A stretch of DNA of 64,000 bases from Ciona intestinalis (taxonomy: Eukaryota; Chordata; Ascidiacea; Phlebobranchia; Cionidae). The stretch's first letter is position 1. The number at the start of each line of letters is the position of its first letter. Both the position numbers and the translations under genes were made by a program. This document shows, one piece after another, positions 1-19,604 of this stretch. Location: the NCBI RefSeq assembly GCF_000224145.3, contig NC_020166.2, forward strand, positions 6,991,632 to 7,055,631, read 5' to 3'. Below the pieces are notes generated by a model that was not told the DNA's origin, did no database searches, and was given only the letters and a program-made list of their open reading frames with translations.

Positions 1-1285
1 GGTTCGACGCGAAATAGAGCTGTATCCTTGTTAAACCGCGCGATATCGGCACGACTCGGCGATACGTCACAGGTCCTCCGTAGTTCGAGACACTTCTCTT
101 TCCAATTTGCTCTCAGCTCTTTAGTTTCGTTTTTTTCGTCCCGACACTGCTTGCACACCCGAATCTGAGCATTCCCTCCGCAGTGGTATTCCCCTCCACC
201 CCTGGTCGGCACCCGTCTCACTTTATGTAGAAACACGCTTCCAATCCGTTTTACACCTACGTATGTGACACGGGGATTCTCGTAGAAGGCGCTGCAGCTC
301 CGGGCGTTTGAATACAAGCGAAATAAACCAGAGTCTTGATGACTAGATGTGTTCCCATTACGTGACCCATGGCTTTCCACGAGGAAATATTTATCAAGCT
401 GAATCACAATATCATCCCTAGAGAAGTCGTAAGCAATCAGGCGACTATCTGACCACGCTAAGTTAAGTTTCTTCCCATTTTCTAATGTCACGGACAGAAC
501 CACTTGGTCGCCTGATTTCAAGTGTGACGTATTGAATGCACCACGTGTCTCTTTGCCGGAGATGTTGAAGTGTGCTGTATATAAGAGCATAGAGCGTTAA
601 GCACACAATAGAAACTTCAATTCGGTAAACCTACAAAGGAATTTAAACTATTGAATGAAAGCTACTTGCAGCAATGTACAACAGACGTTATGTCATTGCG
701 ACTGTATTTCGCTTGGGCGTCTTAGCAGATATGCTTTGTAAGGATAGCAAAAATTTCAATTCCCTGAATTTTTTAACACAAAATGGGTTTAAAGAGGTAT
801 TCCCATTTGCAGTAATTATTGTTTTAGTTGGTTATAAACGTCGTGAAAGTTCTTCCACGGTGGTAACGAATCACAAAAAGCAGAACAAAAATGTACGATT
901 GTTGCAGATAGTTCATAATTATGTACTTACCATATACATTTGGATCACTCAAAGTTTCATTGCGACATGCCTTCACTGTATAATACATTCTTTGTCGATG
1001 CAAGCACAAATACCGCTTTTCTGATAAGTCCATAACAGCGATTCTCACTGTTTCTGGTTTACTCATATACTCCACACTTGTACCGTCAGCGCACATCGTC
1101 AAACTAATAAGTACAATTGAAAAGTAGAAGAAAAGCGAGCTATAGACCAATGCAATGTTTTTGATCTGTGCGCAAGTTGACTGGTATTTTATGCTGCCGC
1201 CCGTCCGGTTATTCCAACGGTGCAAGTAGCACATTGTCGCCACAGATAACTCATGGTCGCAGATTCCTCTGTAGCGGGTCGTCAA
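1..1285 (-). CDS. FGF-like (beta-trefoil) secreted or membrane protein, 5' exons, partial
   Basis: Two exons are visible on the minus strand: about 1285-931, ending in a perfect GTAAGT donor, and 574 to beyond the left edge, preceded by a TATATACAG acceptor. The join is phase-consistent (G|CA, Ala). Exon 1 carries a hydrophobic stretch (LVYSSLFFYFSIVLISL) that could be a signal peptide or signal anchor. It is followed by RYLCLHRQRMYYTVKAC, which resembles the FGF core YLCMN-x-GKLY. Exon 2 continues without a stop for about 190 residues. It contains GLFRLYSNARSCSAFYENP, comparable to the FGF pattern G-LY-C-F-E-N, then VTYVGV and FLHKVRRVPTRG, then a Cys-rich, charged tail. Sequons (NIS, NTS, NET) fit a secreted product. 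The start is uncertain: in-frame ATGs lie at 1285 and further inside. FGF membership is inferred from short motifs; another beta-trefoil ligand is possible. Confidence 0.42.
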
Positions 1286-2056
1286 TTCCTTTTCTTGGCA
1301 GCTTGCACGAAAATACAGTTTGTGATCGTCACAGTCCTAAACCCGGGTAACCACTCCAGTTTAGCAACGTCAATTTAAATAATTTTCACCCTGAAAACAT
1401 CGCCGCTGAAACAAACTGAAAAACACGAAAGATAAGTTTCAGCTAAGTTGATGATCGCAAAGAACAACATTTCGAACACAAAATTGCTTTTACGAGAATG
1501 CCATGCGCTTATCTGCCTTACAGATTCTGTAATCGTAAACACGCGTGCTGAAAAGTAGGCACGACTGTTTGTGCTATTTAATTTCTTTCCGCATAAATCA
1601 CTTCTAGCTACGGAAAGTTTCTGTATTACCGTTTAACGCAGACACCGCATTCGCAGCCATGAGCTAAATAAATAACGTGCTCCCCCGGTCTCGCTGTACA
1701 GAAAGCCGCAGCAGTAAGAGATACCAATCTGTAAAATAAACAGAAGCCCAGCGAAGCGTGCCCTATCTTCGCTCCAGTGGCCAGCTCTCCGGGATTGACC
1801 CGTAAAACGGTGATTAACTATACTTGTATGTAAATGCCTGCATATATATATACCTTCCTGGCAGCAAAGAACTCACACCAGTGTATATATTTACCAAGCG
1901 TTAAGAACAGATCTTTAGCCAAGCGCAGCAGAGATAGAGCAGGCCGAACTAGCAAAAGGTTTTCAATGTTTCCTACAAGTGGTTTTGATTACCGTCGGAA
2001 TGTGAGGCGTACATTCCGACGCCTTGTGGCGTGGGAAATAACGGATATTTTTACAG
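1286..2056. other. Stretch between the FGF-like gene and the adhesion-gene exon
   Basis: No exon is convincing on either strand here. It should hold the FGF-like promoter and part of the intron upstream of the adhesion-gene transmembrane exon. A perfect 10-bp-arm hairpin lies at 1994-2020. Confidence 0.5.
1994..2020 (+). repeat. Perfect 10-bp inverted repeat (hairpin) before an acceptor
   Basis: The arms GTCGGAATGT and ACATTCCGAC are separated by 7 bases. The hairpin ends 36 bases upstream of the adhesion-gene exon at 2057, inside the intron, so the pre-mRNA could fold beside the branch-point region. Confidence 0.7.
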
Positions 2057-4231
2057 GTGCATCTTCTGCCGGGATAACTGGACAGATTTGGTTTATTGTC
2101 CTTATAACTATCATCGTATTCTTGATTATCCTCATTATCATTGTATTTGTCTCACGTCGTCGAAAAGGTGGCAAATATTCAGGTAAATTTTCGCATTATT
2201 TTTTTAGTTATCTGAAAGCAACTTTTCTTTGTGCTGTAACGTGTAATTGTTAATCTCTCTAATCACCAAGTATTTTTTTTTCTGTATAACCGGTGTTTCA
2301 AGTAATATTTTCCGTTTCTCATCTAAACAGCGTAAAACCTGTTTAATGCCATTCCACATAATCTTAACACAGTTGTAGTCGTGCGACTGCTTTACCATTT
2401 TTTTACTAGCATTTTGACATTTCTCCCTGCGTTTTTTGCCAATTTTAATTTCCTATCTATTTTACAAAATTTAGAATATAGTTTTATCGTCATTGTCTTA
2501 AAAAAACGATGATATTTTTTGAAAACCCATAAAGGTATTAATACAAAGAATTGTTAGAATATTAGAAATAGCAAGTCTTATTTCTATTGCAGTTGCTGAC
2601 AAGGAGGGTCAGCTAGTTGATCAGGAGTCGCAACCAAACAGATCCGAAGACATTGGGGAATATAAGTAAGTTATGTATATTAACGTATATGATATAATAA
2701 TTATGTAGAAAACAACGATGTAATAATACGCTCCCTTTATGTGTATTTATTGAAAATTACTGACTGTATAAGTTTGACCCGCTAATTTCGTGCATAACTC
2801 TGGTCGTAGTTGCCTGCCAATTGAAAAATCCATGTACAGTTTATTTTGTAACACTGTAGTGTAGTGGTTGGAGCGCCGCCCTTAACCAGAGGATGTCTGG
2901 TGCCGGTCGCGTTGCTACCGCTGTGTATATATATATATATATACATACATAAATATAGTAGGGTGGGAGACTCTTTATTCTAGTTTCTCGTTCCATTTGG
3001 TATGCTAAGGGTGTCCCATCTTACCCCATTTTAATATAATAAGTATTCTTCTTTTTAAATGTTGCACTTAAGCATATGTTAATATTTATAATCAATTCTG
3101 TATTTATTTTGACTTCCAACACTTATCAGGAAAATGTAAGTAAATATTTAAATGTTATGGTTTTTCTTGGTCGTGCCGGTAAACCGCATGAACTTTGATC
3201 GATTTTCAAGAATTAATGCAAGATTAGGAACGTGCATGTTACTTGTGTTCGGATTATAAGATAAATCGCTATCTTGTTTATCTGTTATCTTTATCGGGAG
3301 CTCCGACTTCTTATTTTGCACGTTTTAGAATTTGTGGCTTTCGTCCTCGATTTTCAGTGAATTAGACAAGCTGATAGAACACGATTAAACCACACTTCGC
3401 CCGTTTTGTAAATTCTAATTTAAGTTTGCCTCCGTAGAAAAACATTCTTTTAAAGTTCCACGATCCGAATGCATTTTTGAAAATGCCACATCTTGCTGTG
3501 AACTTCCATGTAGCTTGCCCGGAGCGAAATCGTACGTGATAGCTTTACAACATAAAACAGCGAAGTAAAAGTCATCTCATGATAGGATCTGGGCTGATAG
3601 TTGCAGTCACACACATGCTCTTTTCAGTAGACACCGCTAAATTAAGCCTGTTGCCCTTCCGTTCCGTCGTGCATGTATATGTGAACTGCTGTAGTACTGT
3701 TACTGTCGTCTAGACCTTTAACACGATATGTTGTGTTGTGGTAATGGTTTTGTAACTAATGTAACTACCGAGCCTTGTGTTAATCATTTATGCACCATAA
3801 ACGTATTTAGTGTTCTGGTTAGGTCAACCCATGGTAGGTTAATTACGGTCGAATAACTTAGTTACCTTGTTTACTGACCTTGTTAGGTTGCTGCATTATT
3901 TGTTTTGTGTAAACTCAACTTCCGTTTATATTTCAGCGACGATGACGAAGCTAAAAAGCCATTGAATAGCCCAACTTCGGTTTCGCCGCTCAACGGTAAA
4001 ACTACGCCGTCTGACGGTCTACCCACCACCACACCTCTACGCACTAGAGGCGACAGTGTTGCGGGTGATTCGATTGATGCTTTCGGCGATGAAGAGGCGC
4101 GTGAATTCAACGAAGACGGTTCATTCATCGGGCAGTATGGTGCCCTTCAAGAAAGCAGCACAACCACCCCTGCAGCATCACCTGGCGACGTAAATCCGGC
4201 GATTAATCAACCACATGGTGACGCAGTGTGA
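2057..4231 (+). CDS. L1-family neural cell adhesion molecule, transmembrane and cytoplasmic exons
   Basis: Exons 2057-2182, 2593-2665 and 3937-4231 (stop TGA) join in phase. The first encodes a short juxtamembrane piece, a transmembrane helix (WFIVLITIIVFLIILIIIVF) and the stop-transfer SRRRKGGKYS. The second encodes VADKEGQLVDQESQ and SEDIGEY. The third is a Ser/Thr/Pro-rich tail with the FNEDGSFIGQY ankyrin-binding motif that defines L1CAM, NrCAM, neurofascin, CHL1 and neuroglian. Family members are neuronal adhesion receptors; phosphorylation of the FIGQY tyrosine releases ankyrin. Ig and FNIII exons are absent and must lie left of the window, because exon 2057 starts mid-codon after an acceptor. 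The YRSLE sorting motif of vertebrate neurons is not encoded; the junction reads GEYNDDDE. AATAAA at 4546-4551 is a likely poly(A) signal. Confidence 0.88.
2853..2924 (+). repeat. tRNA-derived SINE head
   Basis: TAGTGTAGTGGTTGGAGCG resembles an A box, followed by a GGTGCCGGTCGC segment in the B-box position. It lies in the adhesion-gene intron, just before a TA microsatellite and a MITE. Confidence 0.55.
2954..3038 (+). repeat. TIR element (MITE family A), internally deleted
   Basis: Starts TATAGTAGGGTGGGAGA and ends GTCCCATCTTACCCC; only about 85 bp remain, with the middle lost after CATTTGGTA. It lies in the L1-family adhesion-gene intron. Family A: about 195 bp, TIR TAGTAGGGTGGGGGAAGATG, TA-rich flanks. 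It is asymmetric, so A-forward (AACAACGGTCTATGGGAGTC) and A-reverse copies can be told apart. This copy is A-reverse. Confidence 0.85.
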
Positions 4232-5955
4232 ACAATGTGGAACTATTGATCTACCATCTTAGATCAACGCCCGCTTTCCTTGTTTTAATTTAAACCGAAC
4301 AAATACTTTCCCCCGCGCGATGCAGTTCGTACTATATCCGTGACGTCATCGCCTGAGGTCACTGTGACGTCATTGTAGCGCAGTATACTGGGGCGCCGGT
4401 TCAAATTTCTTCAAAACAAACAAGTTCCGCTTTTTTGCGAAAAAAATCCGTAAAACGGAAACGATTTTCGATGTATATGAAGCAAAAAATCCCCTAAACT
4501 GCAAAAGTTTATGAGTCGTGTGTTACATCGCTTGCACTGTTGTAGAATAAATCATTTGTACTTAACACCCGCTTGTACTTTCTGCTTAGCATGTCGTCGA
4601 ATAGTCAACGATCTGCCTTTGCTTTATTCTTAAAATAATAAAACAACGTGTGTCAATATTTAGTTTAAGAATTTATGTATAAATGCTGCAATTTAACATT
4701 TTTAACCAAAACCCTATCTCATATAGGTTGTAGTTTTCTCTGTGTGACATTTTACAATGCGTGGAATGTAGAACGTAACCCATACACGTTCCAGTCTGCA
4801 ACTATGGGACCGATATACATTGGATGACAGTTCACAATTCATGATAGCTGTTTTTTTTCTTGCGGTCGTGTTGTTCTAAAATTAGTTCTATTTTCACCGA
4901 ATTCTCAAGATTTAAAAAAGTAATTCGAATTAGGCAGCAACATAACTCAAAGCAGAAGTAAAGACTGTACCAGTGGTTCAGAATACTGAGATTAGGTAAT
5001 TAAAATCAACGGCTTAGTATTAATGATTAAATAGTTGTAACATAAATATTTAACATCTTAGTAAACCAAATCCCAAGGTGAGATCAATGAGTCTAATTTA
5101 TAAAAAGTGACAGTTTAATTGTAACGTTTAAATAGTATAGCGATATTTTGCAGACTATTACGTTTTTTAACGTATAACTTATTTGAGGTATAGGCTACCC
5201 CTACCGTCTCTAAAATTTGTTATCCGTCTGAGCTCATAGGCAAGTGACGTAACAGTACGGATATTTTACCGAGGATTAGTAAAGAGCTGTGGCGAATAAG
5301 GAGTGGGAACTGCGATTAAAACGTTTTCAAATTCCATTTAGTGATTGCAAGCGTTCGGCGCCCGACGTTTCGTAGCAATCAACGCTTGTAATCGATTCCG
5401 TTCCCTGCACTTTGGCTAAGGGTGCCGCATGGTACATTAACTGCTTTACGGAGTCTTTATATAAACACGACCAATGAGAGGTACTAAGAAATGAAAGGTT
5501 TGTAGTATACATCACGTGTGACGTATGCATGTGTAGAGCGGCAGTTGTTGGATTCATTGACCGGTTGTAAATGATAAGAAATTTTAAGAAATGCAGCGGC
5601 GTGTACTAAACATCTTAGTTGTTAGGTTTTACGAAAGAGATTATTAAAGTGTTTCATTTGAGGTACATGTAATCGGGAATGCACAGTTTCAATATAGTGC
5701 AGGGTTAGCTAGATAACTAAATTTAGTCGAACGTCCCATCAGCTACAGATTTTATTCAGGAATTACTTTTGTGTGTGCACATAACTTACTTTATAAATGC
5801 AGCCATTGCTTGCTGTATGGATATGTACATGTACGTTCATGTATACCACTTACGTATTATGATATGTCCATATAATATGTTAGTTCACTATTTATCACCA
5901 TAAATTGTGTAATGCTTCGTTTAGACATATGAGATAAAACTATCATAGTGTTAAA
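4232..5955. other. Intergenic: adhesion-gene 3' UTR and IMPDH upstream region
   Basis: The first 300 bases are likely 3' UTR, with two TGACGTCA octamers (4341, 4364) and AATAAA at 4546. No further exon was found; only short ORFs without splice or codon support. Confidence 0.5.
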
Positions 5956-6131
5956 ATGTTAAAACATGATTCACTTGATCTACCTTACGAGCCGGATGCT
6001 CCGAGCTCTTCGAGGGACCAAAATAATAACCGCGGGATGTCAGAAGAGATCTATGGAGATTATTTGACAACTTCTGCATCGTGGAGAATGAGGACTTTCT
6101 TTAATAAAGTTCTTAACCGTTCAAATTCAGA
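5956..6131 (+). CDS. IMPDH: Candidate alternative first exon of IMPDH (58-residue N-terminal extension)
   Basis: An ATG at 5956 opens 58 codons ending at a GTAAGA donor (6132). Splicing to the acceptor TTTTTGTTTCAAG at 6909 gives GA|C AAA ATG, in frame with the IMPDH start, so the product would be MLKHDSLDLPYE... joined by Asp-Lys to MAEFLISG. The extension is polar, with DSLDLPYEPDAPSSS and an aromatic/basic segment (SWRMRTFFNKVLNR). No known domain is seen. Vertebrate IMPDH1 also makes tissue-specific isoforms with alternative 5' exons, which gives a precedent. The same acceptor could instead receive the tunicate spliced leader, leaving this exon as a separate unit. Support is open frame, donor, acceptor and matching phase only. 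Confidence 0.5.
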
Positions 6132-6913
6132 GTAAGACTTTTTTATTTAGTTGCTTACACGCAAAGAGATTACAACCCAAGATTGGTTTCATTTTACTTA
6201 TACATATTGTCAACAATTTAATGCAGCAGCTATTGTAGCCAAGTAATGATAAGCCTATCGTGGGAGTATTCTACCAATTGCGCTTCGGCTGATAAAGGAA
6301 AAGTCCACACACGAGAAGGACGACAGCCAATGTACTGCAAATGACATTCGATTTAACCACGAGTCACGACTGCTCGTTTATCGACTGCGTTGGCACTACA
6401 GCACATAAAAGTCAGTTGCAGTGCTTTAGTGCTGCAAATAACATCATTTGCAGATAATAAGTGCCGAGATTTATCTCCTTTCTTCAGCTATGTCATGTCC
6501 ACAGTTACAATGCGTTTGACCCCTGCGCGCTGCGGGTGCCACGAGTTTGCGATAAATAAAAGGCATTTCAGAATCAGTGAGGCGAAAAAAGCGAGGACCG
6601 TCATAACACCAGAACGAGCACGCGGTCCTAGTTGTCGCAGCTCCAGAGGTTATGTCAGTGCTTCAGTAGTTGCGCTTTCGCTAGGATACCAAATGTTTTA
6701 TGACTTGAGCTGTTCAAACACATATTTATCCGTGTAAAGTGTAAATTAATAAGATATATTTGGCGTGTTCGTTTCGGTTATAGAAATAGGCCATGCAGAA
6801 TTTTACACAATCACATTTTTTTGATCATTAGGCTTTTTAATTTTAGAAATATAGTACGAACGTGTTACGCACTCTAGCATCGTTATAACGTTGAAATTTT
6901 TGTTTCAAGCAAA

Positions 6914-16271
<9,358 letters not shown>

Positions 16272-17230
16272 AGGAGGTGTAATAACATCATGCTGCACCA
16301 CCGAGTCCAAAAGACTTTTGTAAACATAGTTCCTTACTGATGTATCTACTGGTGTGTTTCTAATCCTTATCTATGGTACTTCAATGAATTTTAATTCTTT
16401 TTCAAAATAATGTTAAAACCCCTAGAAAGGTTAAATGAGCTGCCTAGTAATCTGACTGCTTACTGCCTAGTATTACCTCTAAATCAGTGTTTTTCTGAAA
16501 CATTCACTACTTGGGGCATTTTCATGAAACTTTTTAAAAAGGATTGTCACCTGTATTCCCCATGAAATGATTGCATCAATTTTCATAGAAGTTTTTAATG
16601 TAATGTATAAGAACTGTATGCTACGCAACAAATTGCCTGAAAACACAGACTTCCTCAAAATTAATTGTTAAATAGCTTCTGTTATATTAAAGCAGTGCTT
16701 CTGAACTATTTTTGGCTGCTTCCAAAAAAATATTTGCTAAACAATGGCCACCCTAAAATTTGAGCATACTTACATAACACAACTTTACATCAAAAAATTA
16801 TCTTAAAGTTTTGATCTTAATAAATAAAATGGCATCTCAGTTGCAGCCTAGGGGTTGAGACGCACTGTGGTAAAGTAAATGCCATCTAATTGTCACTGAT
16901 TTTGCAGTATAAGCGATGACATAATGTTTTGGTGCATTCCATAACAGTCTGTAATATAACTGCTGTGTTGAAAATCTGATCCAAGTTTTTATTCTCTGTG
17001 GAAGTTGTTGTTTTTGTTGACAATAATAATGCTCGTTACATGGGTGGGTTTTAGTGTTAGAAATATTGTGATATGAAGATTGAAAACTGTTACCGTGATT
17101 AATCTGTTTATAATTATGTATATTTGCTGCCACCTAACGACCGTTAACACTTGTAACGGCGAAGGTTGTTGCTCCCATATTGCGCAAATAAAATCTCTTC
17201 CATCAATATTGTTTTGAATTGAAGTACAGA

Positions 17231-17370
17231 AAGGTGGGGTAAATTGGTACATGTTATGTCCCAATTGGTAGTAAACAAGGAATATTTAAAGAATTATAAC
17301 AAGGAATATTTAAAGAATTATACAATCGTAGCAGCTTTAAAAGCAGTATCCCATCTCACCCCAAAGTACT
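17231..17370 (-). repeat. TIR element (MITE family A), diverged
   Basis: Both ends are recognisable (AAGGTGGGGTAAATTGG; TATCCCATCTCACCCC). An internal 24-base piece, AAGGAATATTTAAAGAATTA and following bases, is tandemly doubled. Confidence 0.75.
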
Positions 17371-17487
17371 TTATAACAAATAAACTTGACAGAAAGTGCA
17401 TTATTTATTTAATAACAACGTGACCCTCGAGCTATACTTCCACTGGGAACATTTATATTAAGGCTTATTCCCTACATTTTTTACCGG

Positions 17488-17512
17488 TACGGTGGGGTAA
17501 GTTGGGACAATT
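17488..17512. repeat. MITE family A terminal fragment
   Basis: Only one end, GGTACGGTGGGGTAAGTTGG and the next few bases, is present. Confidence 0.6.
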
Positions 17513-17777
17513 AAAAAACGGCGTTAAGGCACGCTTGCGATTAAAATAAATTGCAAGTTTGGCGACTAGAGCGTTATCAATCCCCCGTGTAATCATATCA
17601 AATTACATCACTTCAGGGGAGCAATGTGACGGAGATTGTAATTGAACTTCTTCTTCTTTTTGTATAATTCAGTGTCAGTCATTAGTTTGTTGCGTTTGGT
17701 AAGGTCATGGCCTGCGCAAGATGTATTGAGTATGACATAGTGTAGTGTGTGTGGTACAGCTGTTGTAAAAAATATCC

Positions 17778-17827
17778 NNNNNNNNNNNNNNNNNNNNNNN
17801 NNNNNNNNNNNNNNNNNNNNNNNNNNN
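17778..17827. other. Assembly gap (50 N)
   Basis: A run of exactly 50 N in the intergenic space; no duplicated flank was noticed here. Confidence 1.
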
Positions 17828-18005
17828 TGTAGGTTTTAGTATTTCCTGTTACATTATTAAATATCGAAAGCGTTACCGAGACCGAAAGAACATAATATAA
17901 GTCTTTTCCGGTAAAAAGGAGCTCACAGGAAAGGTTTTCGATACGCGTAGGCCATGAGTGGAAATTAGTGTGCGACCTAAAACTAGACAGCTGTGCTTTT
18001 GGTAG

Positions 18006-18202
18006 ATATGGAGGAGGGGTAGGTGGGACACCTTTGCCACATAAGTTTCAAATATCCTGATCTTGTTTTAAACAATTAACTACGATCTATGGAAGTCCTG
18101 AGGATACGATTTTATAATTTTTTAAATTTTCTATGTTTACTGCCAAATGGGACGATAAAACAAAATGAAAAAGTGTGCTATCTTCCCCTCCCCTACTATA
18201 CC
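18006..18202 (+). repeat. TIR element (MITE family A)
   Basis: Full-length A-forward copy, from ATATGGAGGAGGGGTAGG to TTCCCCTCCCCTACTATACC; its interior has the family GTTTTAAACAATTAACTACG block. Confidence 0.88.
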
Positions 18203-18777
18203 TTAAATCACTACAGAACACAACAAGCAGTAAACAATAAGGTGTATGATTGCTTCGCAAACACTGGTGAGTCAGCTATGCTTACTATAGTCCCGTGATT
18301 AATCATGTGCAAATCGCGAGGAAGCAAAATAGTGACGCCGTGCTGACAAAATGTAGTCCCCTGCACTAACGTTGCGGTTAGGTTGGCACAGCAGTAAATA
18401 AACCGCATTAAATTGCTCCACGAGATTGCTCGTTGTTACGACCATTTATTGTTGCTGCAATAATTTCCCAATTCCCTTTGCCATATTTCCGTACAGACTA
18501 CTAAGATACAATACAGTATATGTATTAAATGTCTGTAAGGGCTATAAAGGTTTAGGTCGCGTACTATACGCATGTTCGGAGACTTAAACTATTGGTTTAG
18601 TAACGCTTTATGATGGTGCTTAGTTCTCGATAACCAGACGATACGGGTTGGAGACCTGATGATGTTAACATGAGCGCGTGTTTTCGTGTGTTTTTCCGTA
18701 AAGGGACACGAGATGCATAAAGCTAAAGCATAAGTTGGTAATAAGACCCCCGTGTTTTGAGTTACCCACCGCGAGAG

Positions 18778-18993
18778 ACGTCAGAAATTAACACCTCAGT
18801 TTACGTAAGAAAATGATAAGATATTTTTAAGATATGACGCTCTTTACATCTCATTTCCGTGAATATCTTGTGCAAATGAGACGTCAGAAGTTAACGCCTC
18901 AGTTTACGTATAGGAAAATAACAAGATGTTTTTATGATATGACGCTCTTTACATCTTACTTCAATGATTATCTGGAGCAAATGGTACGTCAGA
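18778..18993 (+). repeat. Diverged tandem repeat, about 104 bp x 2
   Basis: Units start with ACGTCAGAA at 18778, 18881 and 18986 (the third is only a stub). Each holds CTCAGTTTACGTA and ATATGACGCTCTTTACATCT. The two full units differ at roughly one base in eight, so the duplication is not recent. A 91-codon ORF spans them but shows no other gene signal. Confidence 0.75.
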
Positions 18994-19604
18994 ACACCGT
19001 TTTAATTATGATTAAAACTTTAATTACATATTTAACGTACCCAATATTATTAGAACGGGATTTTATGTCGCGGTTATTTCCCCGAAGAAAAACGACCGGA
19101 GAGCATTAAAAGTATTTGATTCAAAGAATAATGGTGGTCTATAAGCGTTTGTTTTGATGTTTCGTCATGTAGAATGAGACCAAAAATCTAAAGTAACATT
19201 ATTTCGTTTTAAAAACGTTTTCTGTGTGCGTTAACAGTTGTTTGTTTTGTTACGCATATATCTGTATAGCCCTTTCGTTACGTTTCCTGTTAACGCGGTT
19301 CGCTTCTTGTCATTCTGAAGATCAGTAAAAGCTGGCCGAATAACAATTTTTACACGTGTAGTAGTCCTGTTTATATTTTAATTTAATTTAGTTTATTAAA
19401 TGCATATTTGGCTCTTAGTTTTCTTTAATAAACACTTAACATTAACAACCATATTGGAGGTGTAAACCAGTAGCCCAATGTCAAAATTGCAATGGTAAAA
19501 TACTTCTAAAAACTTAACAATTTATGTGTAAAAATATATACGGATATTGTCGTGTTTAAAACATATCATTTCAAAACATTAAAGCATCTGCATTAGGACT
19601 AAAA

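Larger units (their letters stand above)
16272..19604. other. Intergenic between IMPDH and the GILT-like gene
   Basis: Holds the IMPDH 3' UTR, MITE copies near 17.3, 17.5 and 18.1 kb, a 50-N gap and a diverged 103-bp tandem repeat. No exon with supporting splice sites was recognised. Confidence 0.5.

Noticed and set aside
6390-6737. 115-codon ORF between the candidate IMPDH first exon and exon 1
   Set aside because: No recognisable domain; it lies in the inferred intron or promoter and matches neither flanking frame.
18834-19109. 91-codon ORF over the 104-bp tandem repeat
   Set aside because: Its internal repetition is explained by the DNA repeat, and there is no other gene signal.
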